11,595 nucleotides of DNA from MFAQ01 sp964592455 (GTDB lineage Bacteria > Patescibacteriota > Microgenomatia > UBA1400 > MFAQ01): positions 1-11,595 of the forward strand of contig CAZQDQ010000027.1 in assembly GCA_964592455.1 (NCBI GenBank), in the 5' to 3' direction. The stretch's first letter is position 1; the number at the start of each line of letters is the position of its first letter. The position numbers were made by a program, and so were the translations under genes. Shown here piece after piece: positions 1-5,850 of this stretch. A model generated the notes under the pieces. It did not search any database and was not told the origin of the DNA. It saw only the letters and a program-made list of their open reading frames with translations.

Positions 1-272
1 CCAGTACCAATTTTGTAGTTAGTTTTTCCGTACAGAAGAACAGCAATGGAGGCAAGAAAAACTAAATTTATTTGTGGGCTAACAACTACTGGACAGCCGA
101 AATAGTAAAACTCTGCTATTGGCTTGAAGGTAATGATAGAAAAGTTGAAAAATGATCCAAGAACAAAGAGTAGATATGTATGAAAGGTTTCTTTGCCAAG
201 CAAATAAGCAACGTACCCTAGTAGTCCTGTAATTATCAAAAAAAAGATTATGTAATACAAAAAATCTGTCAT
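1..272 (-). CDS. Hydrophobic membrane protein, 3' end beyond the window
   Basis: The reading frame opens with ATG at 272-270 and stays open to the left edge, so about 90 residues are visible and the C-terminus is missing. The protein is very hydrophobic. It starts MTDFLYYIIFFLIITGLLGY and shows about three probable membrane helices (residues roughly 3-24, 30-50 and 67-82). An AGGAG site at 285-281 lies 8 nt before the ATG; an in-frame GTG at 277-275 is a less likely start. The stop of the upstream gene is only 5 nt before this ATG, so the two are almost certainly co-transcribed and probably translationally coupled. I do not recognise the family. The visible part has no catalytic motif, so no function is proposed. 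Confidence 0.75.
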   Translation of the reverse strand, partial: MTDFLYYIIFFLIITGLLGYVAYLLGKETFHTYLLFVLGSFFNFSIITFKPIAEFYYFGCPVVVSPQINLVFLASIAVLLYGKTNYKIGT

Positions 273-277
273 TTTCA

Positions 278-805
278 CTACTCCTTTTCGGGATAGTTGT
301 AGTTGTAGATTTCCTGGTGATCTCGGAAAACTTTGATTTTAACCTTTTCCTCTGGTTTCTGATTGGCATTGAGAGCTGGGTTGGGGTAAAAAGCAAAGAT
401 GGGGTTTTGAGTTGTTCCCTCAACCTTTAGATAGCCACTCTCATCTAGATGCAAGATGAACGATAATTGATCATCGCCAACAATTCCAGTTTCAATATAG
501 GCGTGTTTGTCTAGTGAATTTCTGTACCAGATCACCCAACCTTTTGGGAGTCCGTGTGAGGAGTTGAGAGTTCCGCGGTAGCGGGCCAGACTTTCTACAT
601 AACCTGGTTCCGCCATGTTGTACAGACTTTCGATATGGAGGAGTTCGGAATATACAGTGGTGTAAAAAATTGCTGTTACGGCTACGAGAGCGAGGCCGGG
701 CAAGATATAAGAAAAAAGGTTGCTAGTGTCTTGTGATGTCCCGCCTACTAGTAAGATAAGAGCAACTGTAGAAAAGTACAAATAAAATGAGGTTTTTTTG
801 GGCAT
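278..805 (-). CDS. Hypothetical protein with two N-terminal membrane helices
   Basis: This 175-residue protein has two hydrophobic segments, about residues 7-21 and 31-50, and then a soluble tail of about 120 residues rich in Tyr, Asn and charged residues. The short loop between the helices suggests a hairpin anchor with both ends on the same side of the membrane. An AGGAG motif in front of the ATG, at about 6 nt spacing, supports the start. It leads a two-gene minus-strand unit with the partial membrane protein at 1-272. A near-perfect extended -10 (TG-G-TATAAT) lies about 40 nt upstream at 852-844, divergent from the S1 gene. I do not recognise the family. Confidence 0.75.
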   Translation of the reverse strand: MPKKTSFYLYFSTVALILLVGGTSQDTSNLFSYILPGLALVAVTAIFYTTVYSELLHIESLYNMAEPGYVESLARYRGTLNSSHGLPKGWVIWYRNSLDKHAYIETGIVGDDQLSFILHLDESGYLKVEGTTQNPIFAFYPNPALNANQKPEEKVKIKVFRDHQEIYNYNYPEKE

Positions 806-843
806 TTTTTCTCCTGTTTAAGTTTTTCGGGTGCGTTGGATAG

Positions 844-852
844 ATTATACCA
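844..852 (-). promoter_or_regulatory. Extended -10 promoter for the 805-to-1 minus unit
   Basis: On the minus strand this reads TG-G-TATAAT, a full-consensus extended -10 element, with another TATAAT-like run just upstream. No good -35 is visible, which is normal for extended -10 promoters. It predicts a leader of about 30 nt before the ATG at 805. The 132-nt divergent region also holds the promoter of the S1 gene. Confidence 0.55.
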
Positions 853-870
853 GATTATAGGGTCTTCATG

Positions 871-900
871 GTGACTTTAGGCTCGAAATTGTGATACAAT
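871..900 (+). promoter_or_regulatory. Probable promoter of the S1-domain gene
   Basis: An extended -10, TG-A-TACAAT, lies at 892-900, with a 4/6 match to -35 (GTGACT, 871-876) at 18-nt spacing. The predicted transcript begins near 907, giving a leader of about 30 nt before the ATG at 938 and about 85 nt before the alternative ATG at 992. Confidence 0.45.
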
Positions 901-937
901 ATCCAAGTCAAAAAGACAAGAAAGGAATTTAAATTAA

Positions 938-2065
938 ATGAGCAAAGCTCAAGAAAATGTTACTAAAAAACAAATAACAGGAGGTAGTCTAATGGATCAG
1001 CTTATGGCTGGATCTAGTGCCATTCCTGGCGCCCTTAAGAAAGGGCAAAAGGTCGAAGGTAAAGTTGTTTCTATAAGTAAAAAGATGGTTTTGGTGGATA
1101 TAGGAGCTAAAACAGAAGGCGTTGTCTCTGGAGATGATATTACCGAAGCTTACGATATCCTTAAAGAACTAAAGGTTGGAGAAGTTGTTAGCGCTTATGT
1201 GAAGTTCCCGGAAAATGACCAAGGCCAAATAATCTTATCTCTTAAACAAGCTGCTGATGAGAACCGTTGGTCTCGCTTTAAAAAGCTATTGGACGAAGAA
1301 AAAGAAGTTGAAGTTACTGGTCTTGAAGTTAACAAGGGGGGAATGGTGGTTAAAGTAGGAGATATCCGTGGATTTGTACCCACATCTCAATTTGGTGAGA
1401 AGTATTTGGGTAACATGGACGAACTGCTAAACAAGAATTTTAAGGTTCGAGTAATTGAAGTAGACAAAGAACAAAATAGATTGATTTTCTCAGAAAAATT
1501 GGTTTCTGACTTTGAAGCTTTGGCTAAAAAAGGTGAAGCTTTGGAGATGGTTAACGTGGGAGATAAGTTTGAGGGAACCGTATCTGGCATTATGCCATTT
1601 GGTGTTTTTGTAACTGTCAACGTGCCAATGAAAGGTAAAGAAGAAACGGCTAAGGTCGAAGGTCTGATCCATATTTCGGAGATTTCTTGGGAGAAAGTAG
1701 AGGACCCAAATGTAATCTTTAAAGTGGGACAGGAAGTTCATGTTCAGGTAATTGGTATAGATAAGGCTGTAGGAAAACTAAATCTATCTATAAAGCAAAT
1801 GACTAATGACCCATGGGCAGACATAGAGAAGACTTATGCTGTGGGGACAAAACATAGCGGAAAAGTTGTTCGTATAGCACCTTATGGTATTTTTGTTAAC
1901 TTTGATAAGGGAGTCGATGGTTTAATTCACGTGTCCAAGAAACCAGCAGACAAAGAATTTAAAGTTGGCCAGGATATTGAGGTTTTTGTAGAAATGATTG
2001 ACGTAAAGAATAGGAGAATGTCTCTTGGAGTGGTACTTACTGAAGTACCAGTGGCATACAAGTAG
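938..2065 (+). CDS. rpsA: S1 RNA-binding domain protein (ribosomal protein S1-like, four S1 repeats)
   Basis: The 375-residue protein contains four S1/OB-fold RNA-binding repeats, at about 35-104, 121-187, 206-286 and 301-366. Repeats 3 and 4 carry the classic signatures (GTVSGIMPFGVFVTV ... GLIHISEISW and GKVVRIAPYGIFVNF ... GLIHVS). Repeat 2 has the diverged KGGMVVKVGDIRGFVPTSQ form typical of the ribosome-proximal part of S1. By family knowledge such proteins bind mRNA at the 30S subunit and help initiation. E. coli S1 has six repeats; four-repeat forms are common in other lineages. The start is uncertain. ATG 938 has only a weak AAGGA, 11 nt away. The in-frame ATG at 992 (Met19) is preceded by a perfect AGGAGG at 979-984 with 7-nt spacing and may be the real or a second start. 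A strong terminator follows. Confidence 0.92.
   Translation: MSKAQENVTKKQITGGSLMDQLMAGSSAIPGALKKGQKVEGKVVSISKKMVLVDIGAKTEGVVSGDDITEAYDILKELKVGEVVSAYVKFPENDQGQIILSLKQAADENRWSRFKKLLDEEKEVEVTGLEVNKGGMVVKVGDIRGFVPTSQFGEKYLGNMDELLNKNFKVRVIEVDKEQNRLIFSEKLVSDFEALAKKGEALEMVNVGDKFEGTVSGIMPFGVFVTVNVPMKGKEETAKVEGLIHISEISWEKVEDPNVIFKVGQEVHVQVIGIDKAVGKLNLSIKQMTNDPWADIEKTYAVGTKHSGKVVRIAPYGIFVNFDKGVDGLIHVSKKPADKEFKVGQDIEVFVEMIDVKNRRMSLGVVLTEVPVAYK
979..994 (+). promoter_or_regulatory. Internal AGGAGG ribosome binding site that may decide the S1 gene start
   Basis: A perfect AGGAGG at 979-984 sits 7 nt before an in-frame ATG at 992-994. This is the strongest Shine-Dalgarno seen in the window, clearly better than the one before ATG 938. 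Starting here would remove 18 residues that lie outside the first S1 fold, so the domain architecture does not discriminate between the starts. Confidence 0.5.
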
Positions 2066-2096
2066 ATATCAGTTTTTAGATTGCAGATCTCAGATC

Positions 2097-2130
2097 AGAA
2101 AGCGGGCGAGAGCCCGCTTTCTGGTGTTTT
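2097..2130 (+). terminator. Intrinsic terminator after the S1 gene
   Basis: There is a perfect 11-bp stem (AGAAAGCGGGC at 2097-2107 with GCCCGCTTTCT at 2112-2122) and a GAGA tetraloop. The tail GGTGTTTT is a short T-run, so the U-tract is modest but the stem is very stable. Confidence 0.8.
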
Positions 2131-2134
2131 GAGG

Positions 2135-2149
2135 TACAATAGCTTCATG
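2135..2149 (+). promoter_or_regulatory. -10 element placed for a leaderless start at 2147
   Basis: TACAAT at 2135-2140 ends 6 nt before ATG 2147, so transcription would begin at or next to the start codon. There is no Shine-Dalgarno. A -35 would fall in the terminator hairpin and none is recognisable. Confidence 0.4.
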
Positions 2150-2293
2150 GCAAAAACAAAGATGATTGTAAAAGAAGATCAAATCTTGGTAGATGTAGAA
2201 ATGATTTTTAAGGAGATAGAAGCGGCTGGAGGAGATTGGAAAAAGGTCTGGGAAGAGTTTAAGGCATATCTAAAACAAGTTAAGGGGGAGTAG
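2147..2293 (+). CDS. Small hypothetical protein (48 aa)
   Basis: A 48-residue product starting MAKTKMIVKEDQILVDVEM. It is mostly helix-forming and charged (Lys/Glu rich), with no cysteines or membrane segment. The frame also opens upstream at a TTG (2081), but that would place the S1 terminator hairpin inside the gene. The ATG at 2147 is therefore preferred, and it has a -10-like TACAAT 6 nt before it. The stop at 2291-2293 is 21 nt before the next ATG, so it probably shares a transcript with the 235-aa gene. No family is recognised. It could be a small regulator or partner of the downstream protein, but nothing in the sequence shows that. Confidence 0.55.
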   Translation: MAKTKMIVKEDQILVDVEMIFKEIEAAGGDWKKVWEEFKAYLKQVKGE

Positions 2294-2314
2294 AGTTTGT
2301 AAAATGGATGTAGA

Positions 2315-3022
2315 ATGGTGGATATGATTGGAATTGGGGAGGGGGATGCTGGATGGTTGTTACCCGATAAAGATAAAAAGAACGATTTAGATGTTTTGAT
2401 GTTGGAGTCGGAGATTATGGAGAAAAAATTTGTTGATCCAGATAGATTGAAGTTTCTACTAAGTAATTGCAAAGAAGTCATGACAGTTTTTGAGTTGTTA
2501 CATAGGTTTGATAGATCTGAGTCAACGAAATTTGCTTTTGATAAGGATAAAAGGATTGTGGTTTTGGGTTTATTTAATAGTTTTGAAACTTCTCAGTCTG
2601 TTAGTGCGTTTACTGGCGCAGAGTACGCAATGAAGACCTATGAAAGGTATGGTATCAGAAAAACAGACTTAGATAGAACAACGAAGTTTATGAAAAAGCT
2701 GTTGGCTGACAAAACGGTGGGGGATATTTTGTTTTTGATCCCTCCCAAAATGTACTCTCATGAGTTGAATGGAAACAAGCGATATAGAGACACGGCAAGT
2801 GAATTTGATTATTTGTTGAAGCAGCAAGATCCTAAAAAATTGTCTAAAGTTAGATTGGTTTTTGGTGCTTACGAAGTTGTTGATAGTAATAAATTTGACG
2901 AAGATGTTTGGGCGAAAAATGGCGTGGTTGACAAAGATATGTCTACAGAGATGGAAAGATCTGCTAGATTTGAAATTTCGGCTGAATTTAAAATGTGGCT
3001 TGAGGGTATACCGAAGACTTAG
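2315..3022 (+). CDS. Hypothetical soluble protein (235 aa)
   Basis: An unrecognised 235-residue protein without membrane segments, signal peptide or cysteine clusters (one Cys at about residue 52). It is rich in Lys, Asp and Glu, with alternating helical stretches such as TKFMKKLLADKTVGDILFLI. The N-terminal GIGEGDAGW is glycine-rich but does not match a Walker A, having no GK[ST]. The ATG at 2315 has no clear Shine-Dalgarno. A TAAAAT at 2300-2305 could be a -10 giving a leader of only a few nucleotides, or the gene may be read from the 48-aa gene upstream. AT-rich codon choice resembles the 3909-6703 operon more than the flanking minus-strand membrane genes. It converges on the minus gene ending at 3037, and a shared bidirectional terminator lies just beyond its stop. 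Confidence 0.75.
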   Translation: MVDMIGIGEGDAGWLLPDKDKKNDLDVLMLESEIMEKKFVDPDRLKFLLSNCKEVMTVFELLHRFDRSESTKFAFDKDKRIVVLGLFNSFETSQSVSAFTGAEYAMKTYERYGIRKTDLDRTTKFMKKLLADKTVGDILFLIPPKMYSHELNGNKRYRDTASEFDYLLKQQDPKKLSKVRLVFGAYEVVDSNKFDEDVWAKNGVVDKDMSTEMERSARFEISAEFKMWLEGIPKT

Positions 3023-3036
3023 GTGGAATAAGCAAC

Positions 3037-3423
3037 TTAAAGGGGAATAAAAAACCTCTCGAACTGGTCGAGAGGTTTGGAATTTATGGAACGCGGACAC
3101 ATAGTCACTGTTGTCCAAAGATATGGTATTGTGTCGAATTTCTCGACCAACAGTGTACTTTGGTGATCGCCATAAGTGTATCTTGAGCTATAGGTGTCGT
3201 CGAAGTTTTTGTAGTAGTAGCCATCACCTATGATTTCTTCGATGTAGACATTTGTATTGTCGATTCTGGTGAATCGATACCCGCCCAATTCGAGAGACGG
3301 TCCGCCTGGAGCGAGCAGTTCGCCAAACTGGCAGAAATTGCGATTCCAGTCTGTCTGGCGTAGGAAGATGGCAATAGCGAAGATTGCAAGTACAACTACT
3401 GAATTTCGCACGGTGGTATTCAT
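3037..3423 (-). CDS. Small membrane-anchored hypothetical protein (128 aa), terminator overlaps its 3' end
   Basis: Start ATG 3423-3421 is chosen because AGGAG sits just before it, immediately after the stop of the upstream gene; the longer open frame to 3558 runs back into that gene. The 128-residue product has a short N-tail, one hydrophobic helix at about residues 8-20 (SVVVLAIFAIAIF), and a soluble domain of about 105 residues rich in Tyr, Asp and Gly with two cysteines (about 31 and 109). It is probably exported and anchored by an uncleaved helix. The family is not recognised. Oddly, the bidirectional terminator at 3049-3078 lies inside the last 14 codons, and its T-run comes before the TAA at 3039-3037. 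Transcripts ending there would lack a stop codon. Confidence 0.6.
   Translation of the reverse strand: MNTTVRNSVVVLAIFAIAIFLRQTDWNRNFCQFGELLAPGGPSLELGGYRFTRIDNTNVYIEEIIGDGYYYKNFDDTYSSRYTYGDHQSTLLVEKFDTIPYLWTTVTMCPRSINSKPLDQFERFFIPL
3049..3078. terminator. Bidirectional intrinsic terminator between convergent genes
   Basis: The stem AAACCTCTCGA (3052-3062) pairs with TCGAGAGGTTT (3068-3078) around a 5-nt loop. The minus-strand tail is TTTTTTATT, a strong U-tract. The plus-strand tail (TTTGGAATTT) is weaker. It serves the 235-aa gene (stop 3022) and lies inside the end of the minus gene. Confidence 0.8.
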
Positions 3424-3433
3424 GTTTTCTCCT

Positions 3434-3787
3434 TTAGTAGTCGAGTGAGTAGGTGAGGTATATATTCCCAGTATCTTTGGGGAGATACATGGTCTGGGAG
3501 AAGTAACTGAGCTCAATGATTGATGACTTGGCATCGCCGTCTGCGCCATGAAGCACAACCAGGTAGAGGTGCCCCGTTTCTGGTTTGTCAGCCAGGCGCA
3601 CCTTTATGAATTGACCTCGACAGAAGCGGAGGTCGCTAACATCGACGAAGTGACATTTGGTAGAGATTTCTACACCTATGTCGGGGATAAGGGTGTAGGA
3701 CCTTCTGTCCTGATCCCAGATATAGGTGAGGATGAGGACAATGGCCAATATCAGCGCATGTTTGTGTTTTTGGACTAACTTATTCAT
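3434..3787 (-). CDS. Small membrane-anchored hypothetical protein (117 aa)
   Basis: The ATG at 3787-3785 is preferred over the longer open frame to 3877 because an AGGAG lies about 5-8 nt upstream and a hydrophobic anchor follows directly. Residues 10-23 (HALILAIVLILTYI) form one membrane helix after a Lys/His-rich N-tail. The remaining 94 residues look like a beta-rich soluble domain with cysteines near 45 and 56. It has the same design and size as its downstream neighbour (3423-3037), whose Shine-Dalgarno overlaps this gene's stop, so they form a two-gene unit. I see no convincing sequence identity between the two, and no family is recognised. The gene diverges from the ATPase/winged-helix gene at 3909 across 121 nt holding a tandem direct repeat. 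Confidence 0.65.
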   Translation of the reverse strand: MNKLVQKHKHALILAIVLILTYIWDQDRRSYTLIPDIGVEISTKCHFVDVSDLRFCRGQFIKVRLADKPETGHLYLVVLHGADGDAKSSIIELSYFSQTMYLPKDTGNIYLTYSLDY

Positions 3788-3857
3788 TTTACTCTCCTTT
3801 TGAATGTCCGGGGGTTGATTTGAAGTTGAGGTAGTATCCCATAACAGTAGATGCTCT

Positions 3858-3879
3858 TCAGGACAAAACGGGGACAAAA
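3858..3879 (-). repeat. Tandem direct repeat (TTTTGTCC x2, 11-bp period), copy 1; candidate operator
   Basis: Read on the minus strand, two TTTTGTCC octamers are separated by CCG, giving an 11-bp period, followed by TGA. The same 22-bp block occurs at 6735-6756 on the plus strand with only two mismatches. A spacing of one helical turn is typical of a protein-binding direct repeat. The second TTGTCC lies 17 nt before TG-T-TATGGG on the minus strand, a possible promoter for the 3787-3037 unit. Confidence 0.5.
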
Positions 3880-3894
3880 TGGCTTCGAAAAGCG

Positions 3895-3911
3895 TGTTAT
3901 AGTAAGTTGTG
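3895..3911 (+). promoter_or_regulatory. Extended -10 placed for a leaderless GTG start
   Basis: TG-T-TATAGT (3895-3903) is a 5/6 extended -10 whose last base is 5 nt before the GTG at 3909. There is no Shine-Dalgarno, so the message would be leaderless or nearly so. The 3858-3879 repeat lies just upstream, in the position of an operator. Confidence 0.5.
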
Positions 3912-4889
3912 ACTATTTTGGACCACGCACAATATAAAGATATTGCTAGTAAAATTGTCGAGGCGGCTAAAGGTAAATATAATTTGGTCTTAGTTAGCTT
4001 GCCTGGATCTGGGGCAACTTTTTTTGTTAAGAAGATGATTGAATCTAATTTAGTTGAAGGTTTGAGTTATGTTTGTGAGGATGGCCAAGTATTGAATCAA
4101 TTTAATGTATTGGATTTTGACTTTAATAAAAACGTGAAGGCTTTAGAGATTGTAAGTGGGTATATAAGACAAGCAGAGACTAGTCAAAAATTCTTAATAA
4201 TAATAAATACGCCTGAGATTTTGAAAACACCTAAATACCTTGATAGTATTACGTCGAACAGAATTTATGACTATGTATATATGCCTCAGATGGATGAGTA
4301 TAGAGCGACTATTTTGGCGACAAATAGTAGTGTTGACTTTAACGAAAACCTTATAAGCAGAATAGTTGATAAAACTGGTGGTATTGCGAGACTGGTTAAG
4401 TATTTTTTGATTCATCAGGACCAGGTTGATCTAGATTTGAGTAAGCTGATGGGGTTTGGAGAATTTAAAGCGGTATTTGAACCAACTGTTAAATCAATTA
4501 GACAGTGTGACACAAGGACCTTGGAAATGTTAGGAGTTGTAAAAGATGGTAATTATGTGTGTCCTTTGTTGGTTGAATACTTTGAGAAGAACCCTAAAAT
4601 AGATATTAGTTTTGAGTCTGGTGGGGTGGTGTTTGAAGAAAGTCGAAAATTAGACGAGAGGTTTTTGAAGCATGAGGTTGAAATGTTAAAAGCGACTCTA
4701 GAGAATGACGGTGTGCTTACCAAAGAGAAGATCTCAGATATTCGTTGGAGGGAGAATAGTTATGAGAAATTTTCTGATCAAGCTATTAAGAAAATAGTTT
4801 TGAGAATGAACAAAAAATTAGAGAAGTATGTTTTTGAGGCCGTGCCAACGATAGGATATAAATTGGTTTTAAGAAATGTCAGTAATTAG
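3909..4889 (+). CDS. STAND/AAA-like ATPase with degenerate P-loop and C-terminal OmpR/PhoB-type winged helix
   Basis: A 326-residue two-part protein. Residues about 5-170 resemble an Orc/STAND-type AAA module. A P-loop-like LVLVSLPGSGATFF (26-39) sits in the right place, but the essential GK[ST] reads GAT, so Lys is lost. KFLIIIN (94-100) looks like a Walker B strand, also without the usual acidic pair. TGGIARLVKYFLI (156-168) matches the GG-x-hR-LV region of these ATPases. Residues about 238-322 match an OmpR/PhoB DNA-binding domain, with helix EVEMLKATLENDGVLTKEKI, recognition-helix region SDQAIKKIVLRMNKKLEK and the closing wing TIGYKL. It is probably a DNA-binding regulator that may bind nucleotide weakly or not at all. 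The GTG start follows an extended -10. The next gene overlaps its last 14 nt. Confidence 0.72.
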   Translation: MTILDHAQYKDIASKIVEAAKGKYNLVLVSLPGSGATFFVKKMIESNLVEGLSYVCEDGQVLNQFNVLDFDFNKNVKALEIVSGYIRQAETSQKFLIIINTPEILKTPKYLDSITSNRIYDYVYMPQMDEYRATILATNSSVDFNENLISRIVDKTGGIARLVKYFLIHQDQVDLDLSKLMGFGEFKAVFEPTVKSIRQCDTRTLEMLGVVKDGNYVCPLLVEYFEKNPKIDISFESGGVVFEESRKLDERFLKHEVEMLKATLENDGVLTKEKISDIRWRENSYEKFSDQAIKKIVLRMNKKLEKYVFEAVPTIGYKLVLRNVSN

Positions 4890-5850
4890 TTTAGCTGAAG
4901 CCAGCGAGGTGGTTTATTTTCCGGCAGAGGAATCGTTACGAGATTTTCAGGTGGAAGAAACAGTCGTCGGTGTTGATATAGAAAGAGATATTTACTTAGT
5001 TAAGACTACTTTTCCAGACTTAGATAGAAAGTCTTACAGTGTCTTGCGCATTTTGAGAGCAAGTGAGCTTGGTTTTATGAAAGCAAAAGTAGACGAGTAC
5101 GGATTTAAACCACTGGTTGTGGAAGAAATAGATGCTTTGGAAATGCAAAGATTTTGGGAATGTGTAAATGAATATAAGCTGCCTTTTGCAGTGGCAGCTC
5201 ACCTAGCTTTTAACGACGAAAATTTTGATTTGAGCAGACTAAAACAGCCAGATCCTAACGTAGAAGGAACTGTTTTGGTGTGTTTGCGTGGAGAAAAGAA
5301 CACAGGGAAAACGACGATGCTTAGCGCCTTGAAATATTTTGAGAGAATGGAAGTTGATAGCTTTGATCGATTCAGCGGATCGACTGTGGAGAGGGTTTTA
5401 GATGGTGATATACAATCGATGAGAGATATTGTTGAGAAGTCAAAAAGGTTACATAATGTAGAGAGGCCAGAAAAACCAAAAGGTAAACAACCCGTAAGAG
5501 AAATCATGGGTGAGCTGGTAGAAAAGTTTGTTGAATGGGGTGATAAACGACCATCTTGTATTGTGGTTGAAGGTATGGCTGCGCCAGATGACTTTACGAC
5601 GGACATAGTGGCATTCATGACGGCGCAGGCAATGGAGTGTCAAGTTTGGATTGGTGGCTCTAATGGGCGAGATCCTTGGATAGAGAAACCTGTTTCTTTT
5701 CCTGTTGTTGTTAATTTGCCGAAATTGGAGTGGGCATTGGGAGTAGATAGTTTGGACAATGAGGTTGGAGGAAATGAGTGGCAGGCGACAGTAAAGATAA
5801 TTAATGAGGCAGTGAGGGAAGTTAATAAATTGAAAATAAAAAATGGGTGA
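4876..5850 (+). CDS. P-loop NTPase of unknown function
   Basis: A 324-residue protein with a clear Walker A, GEKNTGKTT (139-147), on the strand VLVCLRG, and a Walker B-like strand CIVVEG (228-233). The N-terminal 130 residues hold no motif I recognise. The linker around 195-206 is Lys/Pro-rich and probably exposed. The spacing of motifs and the small core fit a kinase- or G-protein-like P-loop fold more than a RecA or AAA ring ATPase, but the subfamily is not identified. Its ATG lies inside the previous gene (14-nt overlap) and its TGA overlaps the next ATG by 8 nt, so the three products are probably made in linked amounts. The start at 4876 lacks a good Shine-Dalgarno, fitting translational coupling. 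It may be the active NTPase partner of the degenerate ATPase/winged-helix protein, but that is inference. Confidence 0.78.
   Translation: MSVISLAEASEVVYFPAEESLRDFQVEETVVGVDIERDIYLVKTTFPDLDRKSYSVLRILRASELGFMKAKVDEYGFKPLVVEEIDALEMQRFWECVNEYKLPFAVAAHLAFNDENFDLSRLKQPDPNVEGTVLVCLRGEKNTGKTTMLSALKYFERMEVDSFDRFSGSTVERVLDGDIQSMRDIVEKSKRLHNVERPEKPKGKQPVREIMGELVEKFVEWGDKRPSCIVVEGMAAPDDFTTDIVAFMTAQAMECQVWIGGSNGRDPWIEKPVSFPVVVNLPKLEWALGVDSLDNEVGGNEWQATVKIINEAVREVNKLKIKNG

Noticed and set aside
2081..2146. TTG-initiated extension of the 48-aa gene to 70 aa
   Set aside because: It would run through the 11-bp terminator hairpin of the S1 gene. The ATG at 2147 with an adjacent -10 is more sensible.
3424..3558. 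Longer N-terminus for the 128-aa minus-strand protein
   Set aside because: The extension lies inside the preceding gene, while AGGAG plus ATG 3423 directly before the membrane helix is a clear start.
3788..3877. Longer N-terminus for the 117-aa minus-strand protein
   Set aside because: It crosses the direct repeat and promoter region. ATG 3787 has a proper Shine-Dalgarno and precedes the membrane anchor.
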